NCBI GenBank assembly: GCA_903834975.1
Contig: CAILKX010000064.1
Location: forward strand, 1 to 36,257
DNA: 36,257 nucleotides
DNA from: an uncultured Curvibacter sp.
GTDB lineage: Bacteria > Pseudomonadota > Gammaproteobacteria > Burkholderiales > Burkholderiaceae_C
Direction of reading: 5' to 3'
Part shown: positions 8,978-18,689 of the stretch, piece after piece
Numbering within the stretch: position 1 is the stretch's first letter
Layout: each line of letters begins with the position of its first letter
The notes under the pieces: model-generated
The model's input: the letters and a program-made list of their open reading frames with translations, nothing else
Told to the model about the DNA's origin: nothing
The model's database searches: none
Made by a program: the position numbers and the translations under genes

Positions 8978-10456
8978 ATCATGGAAGTCCAGCCCTAATT
9001 CCCAGCCAGTTTTTTGCCAAAGGACGGTTTCTTCACGCAGCAAATGAGCGGATTGTGGAAACTGTTGGGCCCACTGCGTGCTGGCTTTTAGGTGGAATGT
9101 TTTGCCTTGATGGCTTAATTGAAGCGGACTCAAGGAAGGCGTCCGGCGGGCATGGCAAAGCAAAACAGCCAAGCGAAGGCACATCAGCTGTTTGACAAAG
9201 GCTTCATTTTCAAAATCGGTGTCGAGCTTTCTGACCTTGCCGCGGTGACCCAGCAGAAGTTGACCCAGGTGGTGCCATTCCGGCAGAGAAAAGCCGGGTG
9301 CATCGGTGTTGTCCAAAATGTAGGCACCGTGCCGGTGGTAGTCCGTGTGGGCAATTTGGAAGCCAATTTCGTGCAGGCTCGACACCCAGCCCAATTTGCG
9401 TTCAGCGCGCTCGTTGCCGTTGGGCTCAATTTGATGGTGAAAGGCCATGGCGGCCTCGCAAACACGTTCTGCTTGAGCCCGATCGACCTGAAAACGTTCT
9501 TGTAAGGACTGAACGGTTTGGGCCCTCAAGTCGGTTTGAGGCAATTCCCGGTCGAGCAAATCATACACGACACCTTGGCGCAAAGCGCCCTGGGCCACGT
9601 GCATGACGTCGATGTCGAGCAGGTCAAAAATAGCGCTCAGAACACTCACGCCACCGCCCAAAACGGGACGGCGGTCTTCCTTCATGCCCTCAATGCGAAC
9701 CTTGTCGACATGGCCTGCTTTGATGAGACGGTCTTTCAACCACGCCAAACCCCGGCGACTGACGGTGCCAAAGGGCTCACCCGCCGCTTGCAAGATGTCA
9801 GCCACTGCGCCGACGGTGCCCGACGAGCCATAAGCCACATCCCAGGTGCTTCGGCTGTGGCTGTCCAAGGCCTCGTCCAGAACGGCTTTGGCAGCCACTT
9901 CGGCGGTGGCAAAGCTTTGTTCGGTCAACAACCCATCCGGAAAATACTTCATGGACCAAGCCACGCTGCCCACGCGGTACGAGGCCATGACATGGGGTTG
10001 ATAGCCTTGGCCCAGAATCATTTCGGTGGAGCGGCCGCCAATATCCACCACCAAGCGGCGCTCGTTCGATATGGGCAACAAGCGGGAAACGCCTTGGTAA
10101 ATCAGGCGCGCTTCTTCGGGGCCGGAGATGACATCAATGGGAAAACCCAATATCTGATTGGCGCGTTGTAAGAAATCGTCGCGGTTTTTTGCTTCGCGCA
10201 GGGTTTGGGTGGCCACTGCACGCACTTGGTGCTTTTGCAAGCCAGCCAATCTTTCGCCGAATCGGGCCAAACAATCCCAACCGACTTGCATGGCCTCGGG
10301 CCTCAGTCGGCGTTCTTCGTCTAGGCCGCTGCCTTGGCGAATGCTTTCTTTGAGGTATTCGACTCGCTGGATTTGACCATGCACGAAGCGAGCGATTTCA
10401 AGTCGATAACTGTTGGAGCCGAGGTCAACCGCGGCCAGTAGGGTTCCGTTTTCCAT
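8975..10456 (-). CDS. ppx: Exopolyphosphatase (Ppx/GppA family)
   Basis: Ppx removes terminal phosphates from polyphosphate; relatives hydrolyse pppGpp. The 493-residue protein has the ASKHA-type N-terminal phosphate loop VDLGSNSYRLEI at about residues 10-21, the second loop VVDIGGRSTEMILG, and the GSSGTVGAV motif. The C-terminal helical HD-like domain includes the SSLHEIGF and HHGAY-like (HRHGAYIL) segments. Length agrees with long-form Ppx of E. coli (513). It is transcribed away from pstS, and a good Pho box on its strand lies about 85-105 bp upstream, so control by PhoB is likely. The nearest promoter hexamers are not clear. The RHH-like gene follows and may be cotranscribed. Confidence 0.94.
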   Translation of the reverse strand: MENGTLLAAVDLGSNSYRLEIARFVHGQIQRVEYLKESIRQGSGLDEERRLRPEAMQVGWDCLARFGERLAGLQKHQVRAVATQTLREAKNRDDFLQRANQILGFPIDVISGPEEARLIYQGVSRLLPISNERRLVVDIGGRSTEMILGQGYQPHVMASYRVGSVAWSMKYFPDGLLTEQSFATAEVAAKAVLDEALDSHSRSTWDVAYGSSGTVGAVADILQAAGEPFGTVSRRGLAWLKDRLIKAGHVDKVRIEGMKEDRRPVLGGGVSVLSAIFDLLDIDVMHVAQGALRQGVVYDLLDRELPQTDLRAQTVQSLQERFQVDRAQAERVCEAAMAFHHQIEPNGNERAERKLGWVSSLHEIGFQIAHTDYHRHGAYILDNTDAPGFSLPEWHHLGQLLLGHRGKVRKLDTDFENEAFVKQLMCLRLAVLLCHARRTPSLSPLQLSHQGKTFHLKASTQWAQQFPQSAHLLREETVLWQKTGWELGLDFHD

Positions 10457-10510
10457 GGGGTCTTCAACGCAGGCAATCTAACAGCATATCATCCGTTGAT
10501 AGATTTGTTG

Positions 10511-10560
10511 TGACAGAGCCGGATAGAAGCCGAAAATATTTAGTGACAAAAATATGACAG
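10511..10560 (-). promoter_or_regulatory. Pho box array facing ppx
   Basis: On the minus strand, CTGTCATATTT (10560-10550) is followed by TTGTCACTAAA (10549-10539), an 11-bp direct repeat matching the PhoB consensus very well. A third half-site CTGTCAC starts at 10516, exactly 44 bp (four 11-bp periods) from the first, so it lies on the same face in register. This is the expected architecture of a PhoB-activated promoter and is oriented towards ppx. Confidence 0.75.
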
Positions 10561-10610
10561 TCATGAAGCAGGCGGTTTTGGGTTCAATCCGCCTGCAAAT
10601 TCGGTTGAAA

Positions 10611-10632
10611 GTGTCTCTAAACTGTCATATTA
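10611..10632 (+). promoter_or_regulatory. Pho box facing pstS
   Basis: TGTCT at 10612 and TGTCA at 10623 are spaced 11 bp within two units, gTGTCTctaaa and cTGTCAtatta, with a degenerate third unit (GGCCA at 10633). A TACATT hexamer at 10639-10644 can serve as the -10 element, and the GAGG ribosome binding site of pstS follows at 10664. It is the likely PhoB site for the pst-pho operon. Confidence 0.65.
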
Positions 10633-10676
10633 GGCCATTACATTAAAAAAGTTATCAACACCTAGAGGTCCCTCTC

Positions 10677-11714
10677 ATGACATCCTTCCATCGCATCACT
10701 GGCATCGCCTTGATTACTTTGAGCGCTTTCGGCAGCGCTTTTGCTCAACAAGAAGCCACTGGCGCGGGTGCCAGTTTCCCAGCGCCTTTGTATTCCAAGT
10801 GGGCCTCCGACTACAACAAGGCCACCAATGTCAAGATCAACTACCAATCGGTGGGCTCGGGCGCTGGATTGAAGCAAATCGAAGCCAAAACCGTTGATTT
10901 CGGCGCTTCCGACATGCCTTTGAAGGACGAAGACCTGAAGACCAAGGGTTTGATGCAATTCCCCACGGTCATTGGCGGCGTGGTGCCTGTGATCAACATC
11001 AAGGGCATTCAACCCGGTCAATTGAAATTGACTGGCGAGGTGTTGGCCGACATTTATCTGGGCAAAGTGACCCACTGGAATGACCCTGAGATCAAGGCTT
11101 TGAACCCTGGTTTGCCGTTGCCTGACTATGTGATTTCGCCCGTTCGCCGTGCCGATGGCTCTGGCACTTCTTTCATCTTTACCAACTACTTGAGCAAGGT
11201 CAGCCCTGACTGGAAAGCCCAAGTGGGTGAAGGAACCGCTGTGAACTGGCCCACTGGTGCAGGTGGTAAGGGCAACGAAGGCGTGGCCGCTTTCTTGACC
11301 CGTTTGCCCAACTCCATTGGTTATGTGGAGTACTCGTATGTCAAGCAAAACAAGCTGAACTACGTTCAAATGAAGAACGCGGCCGGCAAGTTTGTTTCTC
11401 CCGACGAATTGGCCTTCAAGGCCGCTGCTGCAGGCGCTGATTGGAACAAGAGCTTCTACCAAATCTTGACCAACCAAGCAGGCAATGATTCTTGGCCCAT
11501 CACCGGCGCTACTTTCATCTTGTTCCAAAAGGTCCAAGACAAGCCCGAACAAGCCACCACCGCGTTGAAGTTCTTCAACTGGGCCATGACCAGTGGCGAC
11601 GCCACCGCTTTGAGCTTGGACTACGTGCCCATGCCCGACAGCGTGAAGGCCCACATCGTCAAGTCTTGGGCTGACATCAAGGACGCTTCTGGCAAGCCTG
11701 TCGCTTACAAGTAA
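10677..11714 (+). CDS. pstS: Periplasmic phosphate-binding protein PstS
   Basis: PstS captures inorganic phosphate in the periplasm for the PstCAB transporter. The 345-residue precursor has a clear Sec signal peptide (MTSFHR, then a hydrophobic stretch, cleavage near AFA-QQ at residues 23-25). The mature protein starts with the family motif [15 protein letters not shown]. Further matches are the YQSVGSGAG loop, [23 protein letters not shown], the [16 protein letters not shown] phosphate-binding loop and the [10 protein letters not shown] segment. It is the first gene of the seven-gene pst-pho operon, behind the Pho box at 10611. Codon choice looks more strongly biased than in neighbours, as expected for a highly expressed binding protein. 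Confidence 0.97.
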   Translation: MTSFHRITGIALITLSAFGSAFAQQEATGAGASFPAPLYSKWASDYNKATNVKINYQSVGSGAGLKQIEAKTVDFGASDMPLKDEDLKTKGLMQFPTVIGGVVPVINIKGIQPGQLKLTGEVLADIYLGKVTHWNDPEIKALNPGLPLPDYVISPVRRADGSGTSFIFTNYLSKVSPDWKAQVGEGTAVNWPTGAGGKGNEGVAAFLTRLPNSIGYVEYSYVKQNKLNYVQMKNAAGKFVSPDELAFKAAAAGADWNKSFYQILTNQAGNDSWPITGATFILFQKVQDKPEQATTALKFFNWAMTSGDATALSLDYVPMPDSVKAHIVKSWADIKDASGKPVAYK

Positions 11715-11728
11715 TCGACTCGGACACC

Positions 11729-12757
11729 ATGTCGTCTGCCTCTCCTGTTGAACAGAACTCGGGCGCTGCCCGAGCGAAATCCATGACCACTTCCAGCCCA
11801 TCTCAGCGCCATCAACCCTGGATTTCCGGGGTGATGGCGGACCGCATTTTTGGTTTTTTTGCCAAAGGCGCCGCCTACTTGACCTTGGGCCTATTGGTCG
11901 GCATCTTGGTGTCTCTGGTGATTGGCGCCTGGCCAGCCATCGACAAGTATGGTTTGAGCTTTTTGTGGCGCAGCCAGTGGGATCCTGTTCAGCAGGAATT
12001 TGGTGGTTTGGTGATGATTTATGGCACCTTGGCCACTTCGATCATTGCCTTGTTGATCGCTGTCCCGGTGAGTTTTGGGATCGCTTTGTTTTTGACCGAG
12101 CTGTCGCCAGCTTGGTTGAAGCGTCCTTTGGGTACCGCCATCGAGTTGTTGGCAGCGGTGCCTTCAATTGTTTACGGGATGTGGGGCTTGATGGTGTTTG
12201 GCCCCATCTTGGCTGAATACGTTCAAGCGCCTCTGCAGTCGCTGTTGACAGGCATCCCCTATTTGGGCGCCTTGGTTTCGGGCCCCCCGGTGGGCATCGG
12301 TATTTTGTCAGCGGGCATTATTTTGGCCATCATGGTCATTCCCTTCATTGCTTCGGTGATGCGCGACGTGTTTGAAGTCGTCCCACCGATGCTCAAAGAA
12401 TCGGCTTACGGCTTGGGTGCCACCACTTGGGAAGTCGTTTCCACGATTGTGTTGCCATTCACCAAAACGGGTGTCTTGGGCGCCATCATGCTGGGTTTGG
12501 GACGTGCCTTGGGTGAAACCATGGCCGTGACTTTCGTGATCGGTAACATGAACCAATTGACCTCTTTGTCGGTCTTTGAAGCCGCAAACAGCATCACCTC
12601 GGCCCTGGCCAATGAATTCGCTGAAGCCGGCGCCGGCCTGCACCAAGCCTCCCTGATTTACTTGGGCCTGGTGTTGTTCTTCATCACCTTTGTGGTCTTG
12701 GCGTTCTCCAAACTGTTGCTGGTTCGTTTGAAAAAATCTGAAGGGGCCAAATCATGA
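11729..12757 (+). CDS. pstC: Phosphate ABC transporter permease PstC
   Basis: PstC is one of two inner-membrane permease subunits of the high-affinity phosphate transporter. The 342-residue protein has about six membrane segments and the BPD-transp-1 region. Typical stretches are [34 protein letters not shown], and the EAA-type loop [20 protein letters not shown] that contacts PstB, followed by [18 protein letters not shown]. The start at 11729 lies 14 bp after pstS. A later ATG at 11783 is possible because the first 18 residues are polar and unconserved. The stop overlaps the pstA start as ATGA, showing tight translational coupling. Confidence 0.96.
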   Translation: MSSASPVEQNSGAARAKSMTTSSPSQRHQPWISGVMADRIFGFFAKGAAYLTLGLLVGILVSLVIGAWPAIDKYGLSFLWRSQWDPVQQEFGGLVMIYGTLATSIIALLIAVPVSFGIALFLTELSPAWLKRPLGTAIELLAAVPSIVYGMWGLMVFGPILAEYVQAPLQSLLTGIPYLGALVSGPPVGIGILSAGIILAIMVIPFIASVMRDVFEVVPPMLKESAYGLGATTWEVVSTIVLPFTKTGVLGAIMLGLGRALGETMAVTFVIGNMNQLTSLSVFEAANSITSALANEFAEAGAGLHQASLIYLGLVLFFITFVVLAFSKLLLVRLKKSEGAKS

Positions 12758-13629
12758 GTGCAACTTCTGTGCAAAAAGTCAACTCAATGGCCGAGCGTCA
12801 AGCGCGATACAACAGCCGCAACCGCGTCAACACCGTCGCCTTGATCTTGGCTGTGGGCGCCATGGCCTTCGGTGTGTTTTGGTTGATTTGGATTCTGATC
12901 GAAACCTTCCGTTTGGGCTTGGGCGGCATGAGCCTCGCCCTGTTCACGCAGATGACGCCCCCACCCAACGAAGTTGGTGGTTTGGCCAATGCCATTTGGG
13001 GTTCTTTGGTCATGGTTGTTTTGGCCACTTTGATTGGGACGCCCATTGGGGTCATGGCCGGTATTTACCTGGCTGAATACGAGCCCCGTGGCTGGTTGGC
13101 TGAAACCACCCGCTTCGTCAACGACATTTTGTTGTCAGCGCCCAGCATTGTGATTGGCTTGTTTATCTACTCGCTGGTGGTGGCTCAATTCAAGAGTTTT
13201 TCGGGCATTGCGGGCGTCTTGGCCTTGGCCTTGATCGTGATTCCGGTGGTCATCCGAACCACGGAGAACATGCTGGCCTTGGTGCCCGCAGGTTTGCGTG
13301 AAGCCTCCTATGCCTTGGGCACCCCCAAGTGGAAGGTCATCACCAAAATCACCTTGCGATCTGCCCAGGCCGGTGTGTTGACGGGCATTTTGTTGGCCGT
13401 GGCCCGTATTTCGGGTGAAACCGCGCCGTTGTTGTTTACAGCATTGAGCAATCAGTTCTGGAACTCCGACTTGAGCAAGCCCATGGCCAGCTTGCCCGTC
13501 ACCATTTTCAAATTCGCCATGAGCCCCTACGAAAACTGGCAAGAGCTGGCTTGGGCTGGCGTCTTCTTGATCACCATGGCCGTGTTGGGGCTGAACATTC
13601 TGGCCCGCGTGCTGACCCGTCAAAAGTAA
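12754..13629 (+). CDS. pstA: Phosphate ABC transporter permease PstA
   Basis: PstA is the second permease subunit. The 291-residue protein has about six membrane segments. It carries the family stretches [44 protein letters not shown], the cytoplasmic EAA loop [15 protein letters not shown] and [14 protein letters not shown]. Its ATG overlaps the TGA of pstC by four bases. The first 25 residues are hydrophilic. pstB begins 14 bp downstream with its own ribosome binding site. Confidence 0.96.
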   Translation: MSATSVQKVNSMAERQARYNSRNRVNTVALILAVGAMAFGVFWLIWILIETFRLGLGGMSLALFTQMTPPPNEVGGLANAIWGSLVMVVLATLIGTPIGVMAGIYLAEYEPRGWLAETTRFVNDILLSAPSIVIGLFIYSLVVAQFKSFSGIAGVLALALIVIPVVIRTTENMLALVPAGLREASYALGTPKWKVITKITLRSAQAGVLTGILLAVARISGETAPLLFTALSNQFWNSDLSKPMASLPVTIFKFAMSPYENWQELAWAGVFLITMAVLGLNILARVLTRQK

Positions 13630-13643
13630 TCTGAGGAAATACC

Positions 13644-14423
13644 ATGGTTGAAACCACCAATACCCCATTGACTTCCAAAATTTCGGTTCGTAATCTGAAT
13701 TTTTATTACGGCAAATACCACGCCCTCAAAGGCATCAATATGGAAATCCCTGAAGGCAAAGTCACTGCTTTCATCGGACCTTCTGGCTGCGGCAAGTCCA
13801 CCTTGTTGCGTACCTTCAACCGGATGTATGGTTTGTACCCCGAGCAGCGCGCAGAAGGCGAAATCATTTTGGACGGCGAAAACCTGCTGACCACCAAAAC
13901 CGACGTCGCACTCATTCGCGCCAAGGTCGGCATGGTGTTCCAAAAACCAACGCCCTTCCCCATGTCCATTTATGACAACATCGCCTTTGGTGTGAAGTTG
14001 TTTGAAAACCTGTCGGCCTCAGAAATGGACGACCGCGTCGAGTGGGCCTTGCGCAAAGCGGCTTTGTGGACCGAGGTAAAAGACAAGCTGCAACAAAGTG
14101 GTTCCGGCTTGTCAGGTGGCCAGCAACAACGGCTGTGCATTGCCCGCGGCGTGGCGATCAAGCCCGAAGTTTTGTTGTTGGACGAGCCTTGCTCCGCGCT
14201 GGACCCCATTTCCACCGCCAAAGTGGAAGAATTGATTGCGGAGTTGAAGAACGAGTACACCGTCGTCATCGTGACCCACAATATGCAACAAGCCGCCCGC
14301 TGCAGCGACTACACCGCCTACATGTATTTGGGCGATCTGGTTGAATTCGGCGAAACTGAACAACTCTTCTTCAAGCCCCAACGCAAAGAGACTGAAGACT
14401 ACATCACTGGCCGTTTCGGTTAA
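13644..14423 (+). CDS. pstB: Phosphate ABC transporter ATP-binding protein PstB
   Basis: PstB is the ATPase that drives phosphate import and takes part in signalling phosphate status to PhoR through PhoU. The 259-residue protein shows Walker [10 protein letters not shown] at 45-53, the Q-loop at about Q100, the ABC signature LSGGQ at 156-160, Walker B LLLDE with D180-E181, and the H-loop H212. The C-terminus [10 protein letters not shown] is characteristic of PstB. A TGAGGAAA ribosome binding site precedes the ATG. phoU starts 10 bp after its stop. Confidence 0.98.
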   Translation: MVETTNTPLTSKISVRNLNFYYGKYHALKGINMEIPEGKVTAFIGPSGCGKSTLLRTFNRMYGLYPEQRAEGEIILDGENLLTTKTDVALIRAKVGMVFQKPTPFPMSIYDNIAFGVKLFENLSASEMDDRVEWALRKAALWTEVKDKLQQSGSGLSGGQQQRLCIARGVAIKPEVLLLDEPCSALDPISTAKVEELIAELKNEYTVVIVTHNMQQAARCSDYTAYMYLGDLVEFGETEQLFFKPQRKETEDYITGRFG

Positions 14424-14433
14424 GGAATCACGG

Positions 14434-15135
14434 ATGCCTGATAAACACCTTTCAACGCAGTTTGACAGCGATCTCGACAAAATCTCCTCGCGGGTGATGG
14501 AGTTGGGTGGTTTGGTGGAATCGCAAATTCACCAAGCGATTTACGCCATGTCGCACCACAGCACCGAGTCCGCCAACCAGGTGTTGGAGATCGAAGTTCG
14601 TGTCAATGGCCTTGAAATCGAAATTGACCGTGAATTGGCCTCGGTCATTGCCCGTCGCCAACCCGCCGCCAATGACTTGCGTTTGATTTTGGCCATGTCC
14701 AAAACCACCGCCAATTTGGAGCGCGTGGGCGATGAGGCCAGTAAAATTGCCCGCATGGTGAAGTCCATCATCGACAGCGGAACGGCACGTGCATTGCCTT
14801 CGAACGACCTGCGTGTCGCCGCCGACATGGCGGCCGGTTTGTTGCGCAAAGCCTTGGATGCGTTTGCCCGCTTGGACACTTCCGCTGCGTTGGACATCTT
14901 GAAAGAAGACGACCAACTCGACCAAGAGTTCGACGGCTTTGTGCGCAAGCTCATCACTTACATGATGGAAGACCCCCGTACCATTTCCTCCAGCTTGGAT
15001 TTGTTGTTTATTGCCAAAGCGATTGAACGCATCGGCGACCACGCCAAGAACATTGCCGAGTTCATCGTCTATGTGGTCAAAGGCACCGACATTCGTCACA
15101 GCTCTTTGAACGACATTGAAACGGCTTTGCGTTGA
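14434..15135 (+). CDS. phoU: Phosphate signalling protein PhoU
   Basis: PhoU is a cytoplasmic negative regulator that links PstB to the sensor kinase PhoR and keeps the Pho regulon off when phosphate is plentiful. The 233-residue product is all-helical, with two repeated three-helix PhoU modules (about residues 20-105 and 120-210). Recognisable are HLSTQFDSDLDKISSRVMELG, the metal-binding-type motif ERVGDEASKIA and its counterpart ERIGDHAKNIAEFIVYVVKG. I chose the ATG at 14434 because AAGGAA at 14422-14427 is well spaced and the upstream extension has no family match. Confidence 0.96.
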   Translation: MPDKHLSTQFDSDLDKISSRVMELGGLVESQIHQAIYAMSHHSTESANQVLEIEVRVNGLEIEIDRELASVIARRQPAANDLRLILAMSKTTANLERVGDEASKIARMVKSIIDSGTARALPSNDLRVAADMAAGLLRKALDAFARLDTSAALDILKEDDQLDQEFDGFVRKLITYMMEDPRTISSSLDLLFIAKAIERIGDHAKNIAEFIVYVVKGTDIRHSSLNDIETALR

Positions 15136-15163
15136 AGCCCACTTGTTTTAAATTCCACTTCGT

Positions 15164-15871
15164 ATGAGAAAACTGCCCCAAATTTTGGTTGTTGAGGATG
15201 AACCCGCGATTGCCGAGTTGATCGCAGTGAACCTTCGTCACAACGGTTTCCAACCCATTTGGGCTGAGGACGGTGTTTCTGCTCAACGCGAATTGGATGC
15301 GGTTTTGCCCGACGTCATCTTGCTCGACTGGATGCTGCCGGGTCAAAGTGGGGTGGCCTTGGCTCGCAAATGGCGCGCTGATTCACGCACCAAGGGCGTG
15401 CCCATTTTGATGTTGACCGCCCGTGGTGACGAAAACGACAAGGTGCAAGGCTTGGACGCTGGGGCCGATGATTACATCACCAAGCCATTTTCCACCCAAG
15501 AGTTGCTGGCGCGCATTCGGGCGGTGTTGCGTCGCCGGGCACCTGAGCAAGTTTCGGACTCGGTCACCATTGGCGAGTTGGTGCTCGATGCCGGCACCTA
15601 CCGCGTGACCTTCCAAGGCCAAGCGCTCAAGGTGGGCCCGACTGAATTCAAGTTGTTGCATTATTTAATGAAACACTCCGAGCGGGTCCACAGCCGTTCC
15701 CAGTTGTTGGACAAGGTTTGGGGCGACCATGTTTTCATTGAAGAGCGCACCGTTGACGTGCATGTGAAACGCTTGCGAGAAGCATTGGGTCTGGCGGGCG
15801 TCATGGTGGAAACCGTGCGCGGTGCTGGTTATCGTTTGACCGCCCAAGCCGTTTTGCCTTTGCAAGCTTAA
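15164..15871 (+). CDS. phoB: Phosphate regulon response regulator PhoB
   Basis: PhoB binds Pho boxes after phosphorylation by PhoR and activates phosphate-starvation genes. The 235-residue protein has a receiver domain with the acidic pocket E11-D12, the phospho-acceptor D55 in LLDWMLPG, T85 and K107. An OmpR/PhoB-type winged-helix domain follows, with the RTVDVHVKRLREAL recognition-helix region and ETVRGAGYRL wing. The ATG has no obvious Shine-Dalgarno sequence, so translation may depend on phoU. No Pho box is visible directly upstream; expression probably comes from the pstS promoter. Confidence 0.97.
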   Translation: MRKLPQILVVEDEPAIAELIAVNLRHNGFQPIWAEDGVSAQRELDAVLPDVILLDWMLPGQSGVALARKWRADSRTKGVPILMLTARGDENDKVQGLDAGADDYITKPFSTQELLARIRAVLRRRAPEQVSDSVTIGELVLDAGTYRVTFQGQALKVGPTEFKLLHYLMKHSERVHSRSQLLDKVWGDHVFIEERTVDVHVKRLREALGLAGVMVETVRGAGYRLTAQAVLPLQA

Positions 15872-15880
15872 CCCAGCCGA

Positions 15881-17212
15881 ATGCCTTTTCGCCTATTGAT
15901 GTGGCTGCTGGCCCAAAGCGTGGGCGCAGGGTTGGGATGGGCGTTTAGCGGCAGTCTGACTGGGGCCCTTTTCGGCGCGTTGGTGGGTTTGTGGGCGGTG
16001 TTGTTGATCGACGTCGTTCGGGCCGCCCGTTTACTGCGCTGGCTTAAAACAGGGGATTTGAAACAAGCCCCCGTGCTGACAGGTTTTTGGGGCGAAATCA
16101 CCGAGCGCAGCCGTCGCTGGATTCGCGGTTTGGACCAGCAGTTGACCGAAAGTGAAGGTCGACTGCAGGACTTCTTGGCCGCCATTCAGGCGTCACCCAA
16201 TGGGGTGCTGTTGCTGGACCCTGAAGGGCGCATTGAGTGGTGCAACCGCACAGCGGCCTTGCATTTCGGTTTGGATGAGCAACGCGATCAGCGCCAGTTG
16301 ATTGGTAATTTACTTCGCGACCCTGATTTTTTGCGTTACTACAGCGCCCGAGATTTCAGCCAAGACGTGGTCGTGGCGGGCCGACGCAAAGGCCTGGGGG
16401 GACGTCAAGAATCCATCTCCGTCCAACTCCATTTGTATGGCAACGCCCAGATGCTGATGTTGTCGCGCGACATCACGGCTTTGGAGCAGGCCGAGGCCAT
16501 GCGGCGCGACTTTGTGGCGAATGTGTCGCACGAAATCAGAACCCCATTGACGGTGTTGTCCGGCTTCATCGAAACTTTGCAGAACCTGCCTCTGGAGAAG
16601 CAAGAACGCGCCCATTACCTGCGTTTGATGGGGCAACAAGCCAGCCGCATGCAATCGGTCGTGAGTGATTTGTTGACCTTGTCCCGGTTGGAAGGCAGCC
16701 CCTTGCCTTCCAGCACGGAGTGGATTCCCGTCACCAGCCTGTTGGCCCACTGTGTTCAAGAAGCCAAGTCGTTGTCGGAAGTCATCACCCTGCCGCATGG
16801 ACGAGCCCATGAGTTGAGCGTTGACTTGTCGATGGCCGATCGCTGTGAATTGGCGGGCTCTTCGGTGGAGCTTCAAAGTGCGTTTTCAAACCTGGTTAAC
16901 AACGCGGTTCGCTACACGCCAGGGGGTGGCCGCATCGACGTGGTTTGGCGCGTTTTACCCGACGGCCATGCGGAGTTCGAAGTGAAAGACACCGGTCCCG
17001 GCATTGCGCCTGAGCATTTGCCCCGACTCACCGAGCGTTTTTACCGGGTGGACCGCAGTCGGTCGCGTGAAACAGGCGGCACCGGCTTGGGCTTGGCCAT
17101 CGTGAAACATGTTCTCCAACGTCACGATGCGCACCTCAGCATTCAAAGCACCATGGGCGTCGGGTCTTGTTTCAGCATCCGCTTTCCAGCAACGCGCACG
17201 CGTCAAACTTGA
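15881..17212 (+). CDS. phoR: Phosphate regulon sensor histidine kinase PhoR
   Basis: PhoR phosphorylates PhoB when PstSCAB-PhoU reports low phosphate. The 443-residue protein starts with two hydrophobic segments (about residues 5-22 and 27-46) and has no large periplasmic domain, as is usual for PhoR. A charged linker is followed by a PAS domain (about 93-195) and the HisKA domain with H217 in [10 protein letters not shown]. The HATPase domain has the N box [11 protein letters not shown], the G1 box [11 protein letters not shown], the F box ERFYRVD and the G2 box [10 protein letters not shown]. It begins 9 bp after phoB. Its last codons, CGTCAAACTTGA, are the first element of the 22-bp repeat array that runs into the convergent MATE gene. 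Confidence 0.96.
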   Translation: MPFRLLMWLLAQSVGAGLGWAFSGSLTGALFGALVGLWAVLLIDVVRAARLLRWLKTGDLKQAPVLTGFWGEITERSRRWIRGLDQQLTESEGRLQDFLAAIQASPNGVLLLDPEGRIEWCNRTAALHFGLDEQRDQRQLIGNLLRDPDFLRYYSARDFSQDVVVAGRRKGLGGRQESISVQLHLYGNAQMLMLSRDITALEQAEAMRRDFVANVSHEIRTPLTVLSGFIETLQNLPLEKQERAHYLRLMGQQASRMQSVVSDLLTLSRLEGSPLPSSTEWIPVTSLLAHCVQEAKSLSEVITLPHGRAHELSVDLSMADRCELAGSSVELQSAFSNLVNNAVRYTPGGGRIDVVWRVLPDGHAEFEVKDTGPGIAPEHLPRLTERFYRVDRSRSRETGGTGLGLAIVKHVLQRHDAHLSIQSTMGVGSCFSIRFPATRTRQT

Positions 17213-17300
17213 TGCCCCATTCCCTCAAGTTTGACGTGCCATTTCCTCAAACTTGACGTGCCATTTCCTCAAACTTGACGCGCCATTTCCTCAAGTTTGA
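17203..17300. repeat. five-copy, 22-bp-period repeat with a 10-mer that flips orientation
   Basis: The 10-mer tcaaacttga or its reverse complement tcaagtttga occurs at 17203, 17225, 17247, 17269 and 17291, each exactly 22 bp apart, in the order forward, reverse, forward, forward, reverse. The connecting 12 bp is close to cgtgccatttcc. The first copy contains the phoR stop codon and the last contains the MATE stop codon of the opposite strand. Opposed copies can pair as 10-bp stems, which may terminate transcription from both sides. Confidence 0.85.
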
Positions 17301-18670
17301 CGTTTCACTGCTCGCCAGAGCATGGCGCTGAAGACCAAAGCGGTGGCCATCAATGCAAGGCTGGAGGCCGCCCAAAACGCATCGGGTGTCATGGCCAATT
17401 GCCCCAACCCAGTTTGAGAGTCGGTGTTAACGAAAGCGCCGTTGAGGCCATACGCCAGCACGTAGCCCCCGCCCAAACCCACGCCCCACAGCAAGCAGCC
17501 GTAAACAACAAAAGTTGAAACGGTGATGCGAAAGCAACGCAAAACAAAAACGCACAAGGTCTGCAGGCCGTCGGCCGCATGGTAGAGCGCTACCCAAGCC
17601 AGCAATGGGGTGGCAGCCAGTTGCACCGCCGCCACGGGGCTGTACCAAGTGGGGATGACCGCGCGGCCCCACCACAGCAAGCCCGCGCAGAGCCAACTCA
17701 GGGCCAGCGTCAGCGCCAAACCCGTCAAAATGGCCCGTCGCATTTCAACTGGATTTTTAGCGCCAATCCAGTGGCCTGTGCGGGCGCTTGTGGCAATGGC
17801 CAGTGAAAGGGGAACCATGTACATCAGCGCGCCCAGATTGGCTGCAATTTGGTGGGCGGCACTGGCTGTGGTGCCCATGCGTGAAATAAACAACGCCATT
17901 AAGGTGAACGAGGTCACTTCCACAAAAATCGACAAACCGGAAGGCAGGCCTTGGCGCAACAAGGCTTTGAGGGCGCTCCAATCGGGCGATTCAAGCCGTT
18001 GCCAAAGGGCGTAGGGTCGGTACAAACGGTGTCGGCTTAGAAGCGAGAGGGCGGTGGCGAGCATGACAAAATTAACGCTCCAGGTGGCCAAGGCGGCACC
18101 ACTGGCCCCCATTGCAGGCACCCCTGTACCCCCCCAAGTCAGCCAGAGAGACAGCGGAATTTTCACCAACAAACTGCCCAATTGAACGAAGGTCACCAAG
18201 CGCGGGTGGTGCAAGGATTGGTTCAAGGTGCTGAACAACCGGAAGAACAAGGCAGGCCATAAGGACCAAGCCAAGATTTGCAAATACTGGCGAACTTCAA
18301 TTTGAAGATCGATGGGCACTTGTGCATAGCGCAGCGCGGGACCCGGGCAGAGCAGCAAGACCATGCCGAAGGCGGACAAGATGAAAGTCAGGTAGACGGC
18401 TTGCCGAAAAGAACGGCCCAAGGCTTCTTTTTGGCCCCCGCCATTGAGTTCGGCCCAGACCGGCAGCAAGGCCTGCAAAACACCCAAAAGCCCCACAAAA
18501 ACACTCACATAAAGCGCTGAGCCGACCGACAACGCAGCCAGTGCATGCGGCGAATATTGACCCACAATGATCGTGTCGGTGATGCCTGAAACCACCAAGG
18601 CCAATTGCCCCACAAACACCGTGCTGGCGTGCTGGGCAATGGGTCGCAATTCGCGCCAACGGGTGGTCAT
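17291..18670 (-). CDS. MATE family efflux transporter
   Basis: The product of 459 residues has about twelve hydrophobic segments arranged as two homologous halves, typical of multidrug and toxic compound extrusion antiporters that use Na+ or H+ gradients. Recognisable are the N-terminal VFVGQLALVVSGITDTIIVGQ segment, LAALSVGSALY, and the second-half counterpart AHQIAANLGALMYMVPLSLAIATSARTGHWIGA. The substrate cannot be inferred. I chose the ATG at 18670 because the transporter sequence begins there (MTTRWRELRPIAQHAS); an upstream in-frame ATG at 18763 would overlap the preceding gene. Only 19 bp separate it from that upstream membrane protein gene, suggesting cotranscription. Confidence 0.92.
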   Translation of the reverse strand: MTTRWRELRPIAQHASTVFVGQLALVVSGITDTIIVGQYSPHALAALSVGSALYVSVFVGLLGVLQALLPVWAELNGGGQKEALGRSFRQAVYLTFILSAFGMVLLLCPGPALRYAQVPIDLQIEVRQYLQILAWSLWPALFFRLFSTLNQSLHHPRLVTFVQLGSLLVKIPLSLWLTWGGTGVPAMGASGAALATWSVNFVMLATALSLLSRHRLYRPYALWQRLESPDWSALKALLRQGLPSGLSIFVEVTSFTLMALFISRMGTTASAAHQIAANLGALMYMVPLSLAIATSARTGHWIGAKNPVEMRRAILTGLALTLALSWLCAGLLWWGRAVIPTWYSPVAAVQLAATPLLAWVALYHAADGLQTLCVFVLRCFRITVSTFVVYGCLLWGVGLGGGYVLAYGLNGAFVNTDSQTGLGQLAMTPDAFWAASSLALMATALVFSAMLWRAVKRQT

Positions 18671-18689
18671 GGGCTTTAGTTCACCGAAC

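Noticed and set aside
10662-11801. 379-codon open frame antisense to pstS and the start of pstC
   Set aside because: PstS has a signal peptide, ribosome binding site and family motifs; the antisense frame has none and would cover the Pho promoter region.
15136-15163. Separate Pho box or promoter in front of phoB
   Set aside because: The 28-bp gap has no TGTCA-type repeat and no credible promoter hexamers.
17203-17300. CRISPR array
   Set aside because: The 22-bp period has no unique spacers, only near-identical connecting sequence, and no cas genes are nearby.
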